A stretch of DNA of 64,000 nucleotides, taken from Chryseobacterium wanjuense (lineage in GTDB: Bacteria; Bacteroidota; Bacteroidia; Flavobacteriales; Weeksellaceae). Every line of letters starts with the position of its first letter. Position 1 is the first letter of the stretch. The position numbers were made by a program, and so were the translations under genes. The DNA lies in assembly GCF_900111495.1 (NCBI RefSeq), contig NZ_FOIU01000001.1, forward strand, positions 1,426,001 through 1,490,000, in the 5' to 3' direction. Below, one piece after another: positions 45,002 through 53,886 of this stretch. The notes below the pieces were generated by a model that was not told where the DNA came from, did not search any database, and saw only the letters and a program-made list of their open reading frames with translations.

Positions 45002-45931
45002 TTAAAAATTTTTGTTTTTTATGATATAATTAGGTCTTTCTTTCACCTGTTTAAAGATTTTACCTAAATAAATTCCCATGATTCCCATAATAATTAATTG
45101 TAACCCGCCAAAGAATACAATGGTCATGATCAATGATGCCCAACCTGAAATTTCGGTTTCCACGACGAATGAATAAATTACGTATCCAACGTATCCGACA
45201 ACAGAAAGTGCCGAAAAAAGAAAACCGAGATAAGCCGCAATATAAAGTGGTTTCACACTAAAAGCCGTGATTCCGGTAAAGGCAAAAGTTACCATTTTTT
45301 TGAGATTGTAACTGCTTTCCCCTGCGATTCTTTCGTTTGCGGTAAATTCAATTCCGGTTTGTCTGAAGCCCATCCAGCTTGTGAGTCCTCTTAAAAAAAG
45401 ATCGTCTTCCGTGAAGCTGCGCATGACTTCAACAGCATTTGCATCTAACAGTCTGAAATCTGATCCGCCTCCTTTTGTAAGATCAACATCTGAAAGGCTT
45501 GAAAGCATTTTATAGAAAAAATCTGAGGTTTTTCGCTTAAAATAAGAAATCTGTTTCGGATAAGTCCGGATTGTATAAACAACATCATATCCTTCTTCCC
45601 ATTTTTTTATCATGTGGGGAATCAGTTCCGGCGGATGCTGCAGATCTCCGTCCATAGAGATTACCGCGTTTCCGTGAGCATGGTCAAGACCAGCTTTTAC
45701 GGCAGGCTGATGTCCGAAATTTCTTGAAAATTCAATGAATTTTACTTCGTCATATTGTGCTGAAAGTTCTTCCAGTTTTTGCTGGGTACTGTCGCGGCTG
45801 CCGTCGTTAACGAAAATAATTTCAAAATCATAATCGTGTAATCCTGAAAAAACTTCTTTAATTTTTTCATGAACCAAAGCAACGTTCCCTTCTTCGTTGT
45901 GGGCAGGAATGACGATTGAAATTTTTTTCAT
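45002..45931 (-). CDS. GT2-family glycosyltransferase with C-terminal membrane helices
   Basis: 309 residues. GT-A catalytic domain with VIPAHNEEGNVALV, FVNDGSRDSTQQ, and DXD-type SMDGDLQHPPELIP; then two membrane helices about 230-290 (FTGITAFSVKPLYIAAYLGF and LIMTIVFFGGLQLIIMGIMG). This is the polyprenyl-phosphate sugar transferase arrangement (GtrB/DPM1-like), charging undecaprenyl phosphate with a single sugar at the membrane. The adjacent GT87-like protein could use the product. Confidence 0.9.
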   Translation of the reverse strand: MKKISIVIPAHNEEGNVALVHEKIKEVFSGLHDYDFEIIFVNDGSRDSTQQKLEELSAQYDEVKFIEFSRNFGHQPAVKAGLDHAHGNAVISMDGDLQHPPELIPHMIKKWEEGYDVVYTIRTYPKQISYFKRKTSDFFYKMLSSLSDVDLTKGGGSDFRLLDANAVEVMRSFTEDDLFLRGLTSWMGFRQTGIEFTANERIAGESSYNLKKMVTFAFTGITAFSVKPLYIAAYLGFLFSALSVVGYVGYVIYSFVVETEISGWASLIMTIVFFGGLQLIIMGIMGIYLGKIFKQVKERPNYIIKNKNF

Positions 45932-45933
45932 AT

Positions 45934-47106
45934 TTACTTATTCAGGCTGTAATTTTTTTCAAAATCTTTGGTTAAAAGTTCATAAGTTACCCTCAACCAA
46001 ACCACAATGCAAGGTACAGCTTTTAAAGAATATTTTTTGATATAATTCTCTTTTACAAACTTCGGAAATAAATCTGAAGTCGAAAAACATGTGAAAATAA
46101 TTACAAAAATGAGCAAACCAATGACGAATGGGGTTCTTTCTTTCTGAAGGAAAAACCAAACCAGAACTCCCACAACAGCAATGATATACGTCGGAGATTC
46201 TGAGCTTGAACTGAACAATACCAAAAACAATAGCGATGAAGCTAAAATCATTAATTGAAAAGCATAATGCTGATATTGTTTAATTCTGATATAAGGCAAA
46301 GCAAAAAACGGTAAGCCAAACGCTAAAAATACCAGATTGGAAATCGAAGCATCACCTAAAATTCTTCTGAAAAAGCCCATCAATGAAATGTCCTGCATAT
46401 TTCCCAACACCTGATTTTCATTGTTTTTTTCAACGATTGACTGGAACCAGTCGGAGTAACACTGAATCACAAATTTCGGACTGGAATAAGCCATCGGAAG
46501 GACGAAAAATAATACAGCGATAATTAATCCTGATAGAATAAATTTAGCCTTATTTTTAATAAAGAAGAATTGAGTAAGACCTACAATTCCATAGATTTTT
46601 ACGAAAACGCCCACTAAAATTGCTGTAACCGATTTTACTTCTTTTCTTTCGTAAATGTAAACTGCGGACAGCAATAAAAGCCCTGTAAGAGCTACATTGA
46701 ACTGTAAGCTTAAAGCCGCGGTAATGTATTCCTGCAAACAGAGAATTCCGAAAATCGCTTTTTTTGAATCGGAAAACGGAAGCTTGTAAATTCCGTACAC
46801 GAAGATGAATGTATTGGCCAGATTCCATAATGAAATCCCCAACCAATCGGGCATCACAGCAAACGGAGCTATCAGTGCACTGAAAAAAACGCCGTAATGA
46901 TTTAGATCAAAAAAAAGATCTGGATAGTGAATGAATAAATTTTTCTGATTGACGGTATTAAAAAATACACTTTTGAAAATCAGATAATTATTAATGGCAT
47001 AATCTCCCCTGAAATATTTGGAAATCGCCGTGACCACTGATATAATAAGATAAACCCCAAATATATATTTAGGGTTTAATAGTATTTTAAGGAATTTTTC
47101 TTTCAA
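45934..47106 (-). CDS. DUF2029/GT87-like polytopic membrane glycosyltransferase
   Basis: 390 residues with about ten membrane helices (FGVYLIISVVTAISKYF, FFSALIAPFAVMP, FILSGLIIAVLFFVLPMAY, YIIAVVGVLVWFFL). The first extracytoplasmic loop has acidic/His residues (YPDLFFDLNHYG), as in GT-C enzymes that take sugar from a polyprenyl-phosphate donor. Two bases from the GT2 gene, so the pair may make and use the same lipid-linked sugar. Exact family is not certain. Confidence 0.75.
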   Translation of the reverse strand: MKEKFLKILLNPKYIFGVYLIISVVTAISKYFRGDYAINNYLIFKSVFFNTVNQKNLFIHYPDLFFDLNHYGVFFSALIAPFAVMPDWLGISLWNLANTFIFVYGIYKLPFSDSKKAIFGILCLQEYITAALSLQFNVALTGLLLLSAVYIYERKEVKSVTAILVGVFVKIYGIVGLTQFFFIKNKAKFILSGLIIAVLFFVLPMAYSSPKFVIQCYSDWFQSIVEKNNENQVLGNMQDISLMGFFRRILGDASISNLVFLAFGLPFFALPYIRIKQYQHYAFQLMILASSLLFLVLFSSSSESPTYIIAVVGVLVWFFLQKERTPFVIGLLIFVIIFTCFSTSDLFPKFVKENYIKKYSLKAVPCIVVWLRVTYELLTKDFEKNYSLNK

Positions 47107-47137
47107 GATTGTGAGGTTTTAGTTTAAAATAGTAATC

Positions 47138-47950
47138 TTAAACAGCAACATTATTTTCTCTCAACGCATCATTTAAAGACGTTTTCTTGTCTGTAGATTC
47201 TTTTCTCTGACCGATGATCAAAGCACATGGAACCTGATATTCTCCCGCAGGATATTGTTTTGTATAACTTCCAGGAATTACCACAGAACGCGCAGGAACT
47301 CTTCCTTTGATCTCGATGGGTTCAGGACCGGTAACATCAATGATTTTCGTTGAAGCCGTCAACACAACATTAGCTCCCAAAACTGCCTCTTTTTCAACGT
47401 GAACACCTTCTACAACGATACATCTTGACCCGATAAAACAATCATCTTCAATGATTACAGGAGCGGCCTGAAGCGGTTCCAAAACACCACCGATTCCAAC
47501 TCCACCGCTCAGGTGAACGTTTTTACCGATCTGTGCACAGCTTCCAACCGTAGCCCAGGTATCAACCATTGTTCCTGAATCTACATATGCCCCGATATTT
47601 ACATAAGAAGGCATCATAATCACTCCTGAAGCCACAAAAGAACCTTCTCGCGCGATCGCATGAGGTACAACTCTCACTCCTTTTTCAGCATAATTTCTCT
47701 TCAAAGGAATTTTGTCATGAAATTCAAACGGACCTACCTCGATAGTTTCCATTTTCTGAATCGGGAAATACATTACTACAGCTTTTTTCACCCATTCATT
47801 TACCTGCCATCCGTTTTCTGTAGGCTCAGCAACACGAAGTTCCCCGGAATCCAATAAAGAAATAACTTCTCTGATTGCTTTCTGGCTGTCTTCATTTTGC
47901 AAAAGATCTCTATTATCCCAAATGTTTTCAATTGTTTGTTGTAACGACAT
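47138..47950 (-). CDS. dapD: tetrahydrodipicolinate N-succinyltransferase
   Basis: 270 residues. Succinylates tetrahydrodipicolinate in the succinylase route to diaminopimelate and lysine. Left-handed beta-helix hexapeptide repeats in the middle (VNIGAYVDSGTMVDTWATVG, IGKNVHLSGGVGIGG) and the conserved EDDCFIGSRCIVVEGV. First gene of the minus-strand cluster; the four glycan genes follow after 31 bases. Confidence 0.95.
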   Translation of the reverse strand: MSLQQTIENIWDNRDLLQNEDSQKAIREVISLLDSGELRVAEPTENGWQVNEWVKKAVVMYFPIQKMETIEVGPFEFHDKIPLKRNYAEKGVRVVPHAIAREGSFVASGVIMMPSYVNIGAYVDSGTMVDTWATVGSCAQIGKNVHLSGGVGIGGVLEPLQAAPVIIEDDCFIGSRCIVVEGVHVEKEAVLGANVVLTASTKIIDVTGPEPIEIKGRVPARSVVIPGSYTKQYPAGEYQVPCALIIGQRKESTDKKTSLNDALRENNVAV

Positions 47951-47984
47951 GTTTCTAGTTTAAAATTATTCGCGAAGATACAAA

Positions 47985-48112
47985 AGTTTTAGTTTAAGGT
48001 TTAGGATAAGATTAATTTTAAGTTAGAAAATCTGGTTGAAATTAGCGACTTATTTGTCATTCCGAATGAAACACAGTGACGTGAAGAATCTATTTTGCTG
48101 TAATTGAGATTC
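47985..48112. repeat. short heptad run and dispersed repeat unit
   Basis: Three heptads (AGTTTTA, GTTTAAG, GTTTAGG) at 47985-48005 and a TTTGTCATTCCGAATGAAAC-type unit from 48053 ending in GAAGAATCT; a similar unit is at 63866. Confidence 0.55.
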
Positions 48113-48138
48113 TTTTTTTAATAAGAGTTAAAATTTAT

Positions 48139-48678
48139 TTACAAAACCCTTTGCGCGTGCAAATATGCTTTATTCCAGTATTTTTCGTTTAAAGAAGAAA
48201 TAATTACGCCTTTTGATGTAGATGCGTGAATAAATTTCACTTCGCCGTCATTTCCGATATCATGAACGATTCCGACGTGTGAAACCCTGCTTCCGCCCGC
48301 GGTTGCAAAGAATAAAAGATCGCCGGGTTTTACCTCTTTAATATCAATTTTTTCTCCAGCTTCAGCCTGATCAGAGGATCTTCGGGGTAATTTGAAATCA
48401 TTTTCCTCGAAAACTTTTACCGTGAAACCGGAACAATCGAATCCTGAAGATGTATTGCCCCCGAATTTATAAGGTGTCCCAATATATTTTTCGGCATCCT
48501 TTAAAATTTCGTTGATTGATTTTGAAACCGTTCCATCAAATTTTGAGTCCAGATTTCGAAGATTCTCAGATTTTGTAATGGTCTTAGTATTTGTATTTTT
48601 CTTTGTAGCAACACTTTTTGAGCTTCCGCATGAAATAATAAGTGAAGATGCAATCAGCAAAACAGACAACTGTTTCAT
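48139..48678 (-). CDS. NlpC/P60 (C40) lipoprotein peptidase
   Basis: 179 residues from MKQLSVLLIASSLIISCGSS, a signal peptide with lipobox IISC; an upstream in-frame ATG would bury it. The NlpC/P60 domain about 65-179 has the catalytic Cys in GFDCSGFTVKV, the His in SRVSHVGIVHD and a further polar residue near FIHAST. It should cut cell-wall stem peptides at gamma-D-Glu bonds from the outer-membrane or inner-membrane face. Monocistronic. Confidence 0.9.
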   Translation of the reverse strand: MKQLSVLLIASSLIISCGSSKSVATKKNTNTKTITKSENLRNLDSKFDGTVSKSINEILKDAEKYIGTPYKFGGNTSSGFDCSGFTVKVFEENDFKLPRRSSDQAEAGEKIDIKEVKPGDLLFFATAGGSRVSHVGIVHDIGNDGEVKFIHASTSKGVIISSLNEKYWNKAYLHAQRVL

Positions 48679-48746
48679 ACTATAGGGTTTTCCAAATATT
48701 TCCGTTTTCATATCCTCCTGATTTTTAATAGAATACTAATGTAGTA

Positions 48747-48754
48747 CAAATATA
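48747..48754 (-). promoter_or_regulatory. -7 element of the NlpC/P60 gene
   Basis: TATATTTG on the minus strand. Confidence 0.5.
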
Positions 48755-48839
48755 TACATTTATATTTTAATTATACTTAAACTATACTAGAACTATATTA
48801 TAAAATTATGTTAAAATATTATATTCAATTAATAATCAT

Positions 48840-48847
48840 TATATTTG
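48840..48847 (+). promoter_or_regulatory. -7 element of the gene at 48872
   Basis: TATATTTG, 24 bases before the ATG. Confidence 0.55.
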
Positions 48848-48871
48848 ACTTTTATTAAACACAAATAAAAT

Positions 48872-49516
48872 ATGGCAACTTACGAGAGCTTAATTAAAAT
48901 AAAAGGTGCTGTTGGCGACCTTGTTTTTTATGAACTGAACGGTAAAAATGTTGTTCGGAAGAAAAGCGGGTTCAATAAAACAGCCTTTAAAAAAAGTCCG
49001 ACTTATGAAAAAGTAAGACAAAACAGCTCGGAATTCGGTCATTGTTCCAAAGTCGGGAAAATGATACGACAGGCTCTTGTTCCATATATTAAAAAAGCCG
49101 GAGATCCTCTGCTCTATCAGAAATTTGCAAAGGTTATGACGGAGATTAAAGATTTGGATACTGTTTCGGAAAGAGGAAAAAGAACAGTGAAAAACGGTTT
49201 GTCAACGGAAAAAGGAAAAGAAATTCTGAAAAATTTTCAGTTTGGGAATTATTCTCATATAGGGAATGAGGCTTCTATTTCTTCGGATTTATGGGAGGTA
49301 AAATTAAATTTAAATAAAGAAATCCAAGCAGATGAAGTTTCACTGGTGATGCTGAAAATTGATTTTGATAATTATTTAACCGAAAGTTTTGAAGATAAAA
49401 AAGCATGGAATAAAGAAGAAATCTCGTTTCAAAAGCATTATTCCGATGATGACTTTGTGCTGTATTTTATAGCTATATATAATGAGAAAAAGATTGTGAG
49501 AATGGGATTTTTGTAG
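48872..49516 (+). CDS. hypothetical protein of unknown family
   Basis: 214 residues, no signal peptide or membrane helix. The N-terminus MATYESLIKIKGAVGDLVFYELNGKNVVRKKSGF is glycine and basic-rich and looks like a conserved beta-hairpin start; then a helical part (YEKVRQNSSEFGHCSKVGKMIRQAL) and a beta-rich C-terminal part ending DDFVLYFIAIYNEKKIVRMGFL. I believe related proteins recur in Chryseobacterium, but no function is known to me. A heptad tract begins at the base after its stop codon. Confidence 0.7.
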   Translation: MATYESLIKIKGAVGDLVFYELNGKNVVRKKSGFNKTAFKKSPTYEKVRQNSSEFGHCSKVGKMIRQALVPYIKKAGDPLLYQKFAKVMTEIKDLDTVSERGKRTVKNGLSTEKGKEILKNFQFGNYSHIGNEASISSDLWEVKLNLNKEIQADEVSLVMLKIDFDNYLTESFEDKKAWNKEEISFQKHYSDDDFVLYFIAIYNEKKIVRMGFL

Positions 49517-49600
49517 GTAGGAGGCGTGAAGATGGAGGCTGGAGGTTCATTTTGGACTTCATTAAACTTCCTGCTTCAAGCTTCCCTCTTCCAGCCTTTT
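49517..49600. repeat. 7-nt-periodic fold-back tract
   Basis: Twelve heptads in one register starting right after the stop codon. The left part has forms such as GATGGAG and GCTGGAG; the right part has their complements, such as TCTTCCA and GCTTCCC, so the tract can fold on itself. Confidence 0.85.
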
Positions 49601-49604
49601 AAAA

Positions 49605-49636
49605 CAAAAAAAAGCCATCCATAAGGACAGCTTTTT
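49605..49636 (-). terminator. terminator of the small lipoprotein gene
   Basis: On the minus strand AAAAAGCTGTCC pairs with GGATGGCTTTTT (two G-U pairs), followed by T. Confidence 0.8.
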
Positions 49637-49656
49637 ATATTTCGTAAAAATCTTAT

Positions 49657-50031
49657 TTATTTAGAATTTTTTTCACCTTTCCATGTTCCTGCTATTGCGG
49701 GTGTGGGAACTGAATTTGTCCAGCCTCCGCTTCCTGTTTTCTCTCTTGTTAAAGATCCTTTAAATTCTCCGTCTGCCGGTGAACCAATAGAAGCAGCAAG
49801 ATCTCCGGATTCAGTCAGATGTCCTGAAATATAATAATTTTCGTTGGTCTGATCAGAATGCATTGTTCCTGTTACTTTTCCGTCGGTTGCCACTACAATG
49901 TTCCAGTCACCTTTATCGCTTCCTTCATAAGTTCCGGACCACGTTCCGATGAAATCGTAGATTGTATCTTCATCTTTACTGCATCCGATGAATAAAAAAG
50001 CAGTTAATAAAAGTAAAAAAAGTTTCTTCAT
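49657..50031 (-). CDS. small lipoprotein with beta-sheet domain
   Basis: 124 residues. Signal peptide with lipobox FIGC (MKKLFLLLLTAFLFIGCSKDED), then repeated GTWSGTYEGSDKGDW, GTMHSD, FKGSLTRE and AGTWKGEK, suggesting an antiparallel beta-barrel or sandwich like the small lipocalin-type lipoproteins. Anchored in a membrane by lipid; function unknown. Confidence 0.75.
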   Translation of the reverse strand: MKKLFLLLLTAFLFIGCSKDEDTIYDFIGTWSGTYEGSDKGDWNIVVATDGKVTGTMHSDQTNENYYISGHLTESGDLAASIGSPADGEFKGSLTREKTGSGGWTNSVPTPAIAGTWKGEKNSK

Positions 50032-50212
50032 ATTATTTCAAATAGTTATTATTCGTTTTAAAAACCTTACAAAAAGACAAAAATTAGTTTAATATACAAA
50101 ATTCAAAAACGTTAAAATTAGTTAAATTTATAAAAATTTATAAATCAGTAATTTTCATTATCGGTTCATACATACAATTTTGTCTGTTATTCTTTATAAT
50201 TTTTATACTATT

Positions 50213-50220
50213 TAATTTTG
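50213..50220 (+). promoter_or_regulatory. -7 element of the DoxX gene
   Basis: TAATTTTG, 20 bases before the ATG. Confidence 0.55.
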
Positions 50221-50240
50221 CACAATAAAATTTTTAACAA

Positions 50241-50615
50241 ATGGAATTAGTAAGCAAAATAATTTATTGGGCAAGTTATGCCTATTATTTATATGTATTT
50301 GGATATGCATCATTATTTAAAGTTTTTCAGAAAGAATCTATGATGAAGAGTATGCAGTCGCTGGGCTTTAATAAAACATGGACGATGCTGATCGGTGCAG
50401 GAGAACTGATTGGTGTTATATTGATTGTGATAGGATTATTCAAACCACAATTTAGAAACCTGGGTGTTCTTTTTTTATTTCCTTTTGCCATAGGAGCGTT
50501 TACTACACATATGGCTCACGGAGAGTATAATCACTACTATAACTCTTTAATAATGTGTATACTTTCTGTCGTTTTATTGTTTTTAGATAATAAATTTAAA
50601 ATAATTATTCAATAA
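50241..50615 (+). CDS. DoxX-like membrane protein
   Basis: 124 residues with four membrane helices (IIYWASYAYYLYVFGYASLF; TMLIGAGELIGVILIVIGLF; LGVLFLFPFAIGAFTTHMA; SLIMCILSVVLLFL). Matches DoxX/DoxX-like proteins, inner-membrane proteins linked to quinone or thiol stress. Convergent with an HxlR-type regulator 15 bases away, a pairing often seen for DoxX genes, which suggests the regulator controls it. Confidence 0.8.
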   Translation: MELVSKIIYWASYAYYLYVFGYASLFKVFQKESMMKSMQSLGFNKTWTMLIGAGELIGVILIVIGLFKPQFRNLGVLFLFPFAIGAFTTHMAHGEYNHYYNSLIMCILSVVLLFLDNKFKIIIQ

Positions 50616-50630
50616 TTTTTATTGTAATTT

Positions 50631-51023
50631 TTAACCTAAATCGCGGCTAATGTGCTGCGGTTTTATGTTTTTATCATATCTCGATTCTCCCCATTCGTCC
50701 ATAGATTTGATGATTTCATTAAGGGAATGGCCAAGTTCTGTAAGCTCATACTCTACTTTTCGGGGATACTGCTGGTAAATGATTTTGTTAATTAATCCGT
50801 TATTTTCCAATTCTTTAAGACTTTTGATGAGCATCCTTTCAGAAATTCCCTCAAGTTTATTTTTGAGCTCACCAAATCTCAGTTTCTGATCTTTCAGAAG
50901 ATAGGCTAAAATATTGATCTTCCATCTGCCGCCAATCATTGCAAGCGTATATGAAATACCACAAAAGTTGTTCAGATACGTAAGATTGATATTGTTCGTA
51001 GAGTTTTCCTTTCTTGTTTCCAT
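50631..51023 (-). CDS. HxlR-family transcriptional regulator
   Basis: 130 residues from METRKENST (an ATG five codons earlier is less likely). Winged helix with the HxlR signature: GGRWKINILAYLLKDQKLRFGELKNKL, GISERMLIKSLKELENNGLI and the wing YPRKVEYELTELGHSL. Family members respond to electrophiles or quinones. One Cys (FCGISYTL) lies at the position of the redox-sensing Cys in the HypR/YodB group, so thiol sensing is possible but not shown. Confidence 0.88.
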   Translation of the reverse strand: METRKENSTNNINLTYLNNFCGISYTLAMIGGRWKINILAYLLKDQKLRFGELKNKLEGISERMLIKSLKELENNGLINKIIYQQYPRKVEYELTELGHSLNEIIKSMDEWGESRYDKNIKPQHISRDLG

Positions 51024-51066
51024 ATGAAATAATTTCAATGCTTAGATTAATGGAGAGTGAGTATGA

Positions 51067-51074
51067 CAAAATTA
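51067..51074 (-). promoter_or_regulatory. -7 element of the HxlR regulator
   Basis: TAATTTTG on the minus strand, about 44 bases before the start codon. Confidence 0.55.
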
Positions 51075-51128
51075 TGTAATTAAGCCTCGGAAACAAAATA
51101 ATATGGAAAAAGCTATTATTTATGCAAA

Positions 51129-51163
51129 TAAAAAAGAGTCACAAACTGAAAATTTGCAACTCT
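51129..51163 (-). terminator. terminator of tRNA-Ala
   Basis: On the minus strand AGAGTTGCAAA pairs with TTTGTGACTCT, then six T. Confidence 0.85.
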
Positions 51164-51175
51164 CTGATTATCAAG

Positions 51176-51249
51176 TGGAGAATACGGGATTCGAACCCGT
51201 GACCTTTTGACTGCCAGTCAAACGCGCTAGCCAACTGCGCCAATCCCCC
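51176..51249 (-). tRNA. tRNA-Ala (anticodon GGC)
   Basis: 74 bases. Acceptor GGGGGAT pairs with ATTCTCC with G3-U70, the Ala identity pair; D-stem GCGC/GCGC; anticodon stem TTTGA/TCAAA with loop CTGGCAG giving anticodon GGC; T-arm ACGGG-TTCGAAT-CCCGT. CCA is not encoded. A terminator follows. Confidence 0.92.
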
Positions 51250-51384
51250 TTTTTTGAAGCCGTACAAAAGTAAGTATTTAAAATATATGTACAAACATTT
51301 TGTTAAATTTTCTTTAATGAGAATAATAACTGGCTATATTATGAATACTCTTTTATCATTTTTTGATTAAAAAGCAATTTAAAA

Positions 51385-51418
51385 ATATCAAAACCTCGAC
51401 TCAATCAAGTCAAGGTTT
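51385..51418 (-). terminator. terminator of the fibre-like protein gene
   Basis: AAACCTTGACT pairs with AGTCGAGGTTT on the minus strand. The T-tail is weak. Confidence 0.6.
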
Positions 51419-51440
51419 GAAATAGTATAAAATTTTAAAA

Positions 51441-52256
51441 TTAATTGGTGGCGATAGCATAAATGGCATTTTCAGACCATGAGCCTCCTACACCGCTCAG
51501 TTGAGCGCCTGCCACAGTACCGCTGGCCTGGGTAGCTCCTACAATATATCGATATGTTTTTGTGGTTCCCGAAGTATTATTAATTTGAATGGTGCCTGTT
51601 GCGACATTATATTTTTGTCCTCCGGTATACGGACCAACGACCTGAAAACTCATCAATGTAGGTCTTATCACATCTGGAGACTGTACCCCAACATCGCCTA
51701 TCGTTGTTAAATTCTGCTCAGAAAAAGTACTTCTTACAAACATCCAGTCGTTGGCTCCGAGAGTTCCACTGGGTATTAATAATAAAGATATGGTGAGCAT
51801 CCATTTTCCCGGCGGTAAGGTTATGGAAGATCCTGTATATGACATGGTAGAAGTTTGAGCAAAAGGAAGATTATAGCCCCCTCCTAATGTACCTGTGACT
51901 ACGTTGGATGCTGCTCTTTGCCATGTTGCAGTTCCTAAGTTATCGTTGGAGGTTAATACCATTCCCGATGCTTGTCCGGCATTTACCCCTTCAAACCTTA
52001 AAGTTCCGATAGAATGGAGCGTATGCTGTGGTGCAGAAGTTCCGATACCTACTCTTCCGGCATCAGTTACGGTAACAATTTCAGTATTACCGGAATTGTT
52101 GATTCTCATAGCTTTCGTTGCCCCGGTGTTGCCTTTGCTTAATACATCTAACGAGGCTTGCGGATTACTTGTATTAATGCCTATCTGTGCAGTAGATTGA
52201 AAAAATCCGCATACAATCAGGGCTAAAGTCATAGGTGATAAAAAATTTGTTTTCAT
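51441..52256 (-). CDS. secreted fibre-like protein with GIGT repeats
   Basis: 271 residues, signal peptide ending QSTAQ. Residues 25 to about 100 carry phage-tail-fibre-like units IGINTSNPQASLDVL and VGIGTSAPQHTLHS, then a C-terminal beta-rich domain (SSITLPPGKWMLTISLLLIP, GGSWSENAIYAIATN) that could be a receptor- or glycan-binding head. Such proteins form trimers at the Bacteroidetes cell surface. No T9SS tag is visible. Function unknown. Confidence 0.7.
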   Translation of the reverse strand: MKTNFLSPMTLALIVCGFFQSTAQIGINTSNPQASLDVLSKGNTGATKAMRINNSGNTEIVTVTDAGRVGIGTSAPQHTLHSIGTLRFEGVNAGQASGMVLTSNDNLGTATWQRAASNVVTGTLGGGYNLPFAQTSTMSYTGSSITLPPGKWMLTISLLLIPSGTLGANDWMFVRSTFSEQNLTTIGDVGVQSPDVIRPTLMSFQVVGPYTGGQKYNVATGTIQINNTSGTTKTYRYIVGATQASGTVAGAQLSGVGGSWSENAIYAIATN

Positions 52257-52400
52257 TGTAATATTTAATTTAGGTAATCAAAGGTAAGCAATAAATGAGA
52301 GATTGAATTATCAGGTTAATGAAACTTATAATTGATATAATCTAATGATAATTAATACTTTAACACATGAATTAAATCATTGTAGTGAGATTAATCAAAA

Positions 52401-52439
52401 CAAAAACGCATGCTAAAAATTAATTAACATGCGCTTTTC
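52401..52439 (-). terminator. terminator of the efflux operon
   Basis: On the minus strand AAAGCGCATG pairs with CATGCGTTTT, then a T-rich tail. Confidence 0.8.
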
Positions 52440-52461
52440 CGATTTACTTTTTATTTTGAAA

Positions 52462-53877
52462 TTATTTCCAACCGCCGCCCAGAGCCTGATACAGCTCTAC
52501 TGCAGCTTTCATTTTACTGTATTGTGCATTGGCGATATTCAATTCTGCGTTTAATGAATTTACGCTGGCATTCAAAACTTCAAGATAGTTGGCCATACCG
52601 TAATTTACCAATTCCTGAGAATAATCTACGGAATTTTTGTAGTTCATCAACTCTTTCTGTTTCAGGTCGATATACTGATCCTGAACCGAGAAAACCCTGA
52701 TCGCATCCGAAACTTCTTTTCCGGCTGTAAGCACCGTTTTTCTGAAGTTCAGGTAAGCCGTTTCCTGATTGGCCAGACTTACTTCATAGTTTGTTTTAAT
52801 CGTTCTTCGGTTTAAAATCGGCTGAGCCAACCCACCTACAACACTTGCAAACAATGAATTTACACTGAACAAATGATCAATATCCATCGACTGAAGTCCA
52901 CCGCTTCCCGTAATTCTTAATGTAGGATAAAACTGTGCTTTTGCAGCGTTTGTCAGTTCAAAAGCATTCATTAAATTGTATTCCGCTCTCATCACATCCG
53001 GTCTGTTGGCAAGCAATTGAGCAGGATATCCTAATTTTAAATCGCTCGGAACATTTTGTGATTCCAATGTAGATCTTTCAATCGAATGAGATGGCTCTCC
53101 CATCAAAAGACTCATCGTATTTTCCAATAACTGGATTTGAGTGTCTATGTCAATTAACAAAGATTTTGCATTGTAAACAAGCGCTTCACTCTGCTGAACG
53201 GCCACTTCCGTTAATGTTCCTGCAGTTTTTAACGCTTTTGTTGTTTCTAAATTTTGTTCACGAACTTTAATCGTTTCCGTGATAATTTTCTTCTGTTCGT
53301 CGAAAGTCAATAATTGATAATAAGCAGAAGCAATCGATGCAACAAGATCACTTTTTACCGCTTTATGAGCTGCTACAGTTCCCAAATATGTTGCCAGCTG
53401 AGCTTTTTCCTGAGCTTTCAGTTTTCCCCAGATATCAGCTTCGAAAGCAACACTGGCCGTGATGTCAAGCTGGTTGATATAACGTCTCTGTCCGAACAAT
53501 TGTCCGGTCTGCGTATTCAAAGACTGGGTCTGGAAAGTGTAGCCGGGACCTACCGTCACTGTTGGTTCGTAGGCTGCTTTACTTTGTTTTAAATAAGCTT
53601 CCGCAGAAGTAATGCTTTGCAAGGCAATTCTTATATCTAAATTATTTTCCAAAGCCTTCGAAATATGCCCCTGAAGTATAGGATCTGTGAAGATCTCCTT
53701 CCAGGAAACATTGGCAATATTGGTACTGTCGGAAGGCAGCATATCTGTACGGAACAGCTTTTCGTCTACAACATTATTCGGTCTTTGGTATTCTTTTCGC
53801 GCCATACAAGATGATACGAGTGCAAGAATTGCGACTGAAAAAGTTATTCCTTTTATGATGTTTAATAAACTCTTCAT
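52462..53877 (-). CDS. TolC-like outer-membrane efflux lipoprotein
   Basis: 471 residues of the NodT/OprM type: signal peptide with lipobox SSC (ALVSSCMARKEY), two repeated coiled-coil/strand units (ISKALENNLDIRIALQSI and ANRPDVMRAEYNLMNAF) and C-terminal VELYQALGGGW. It forms the trimeric exit duct for the RND pump. It is 88 bases downstream of the pump gene, a space filled by a heptad tract, and is the last gene of the operon. Confidence 0.92.
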   Translation of the reverse strand: MKSLLNIIKGITFSVAILALVSSCMARKEYQRPNNVVDEKLFRTDMLPSDSTNIANVSWKEIFTDPILQGHISKALENNLDIRIALQSITSAEAYLKQSKAAYEPTVTVGPGYTFQTQSLNTQTGQLFGQRRYINQLDITASVAFEADIWGKLKAQEKAQLATYLGTVAAHKAVKSDLVASIASAYYQLLTFDEQKKIITETIKVREQNLETTKALKTAGTLTEVAVQQSEALVYNAKSLLIDIDTQIQLLENTMSLLMGEPSHSIERSTLESQNVPSDLKLGYPAQLLANRPDVMRAEYNLMNAFELTNAAKAQFYPTLRITGSGGLQSMDIDHLFSVNSLFASVVGGLAQPILNRRTIKTNYEVSLANQETAYLNFRKTVLTAGKEVSDAIRVFSVQDQYIDLKQKELMNYKNSVDYSQELVNYGMANYLEVLNASVNSLNAELNIANAQYSKMKAAVELYQALGGGWK

Positions 53878-53886
53878 TATTTAAAA

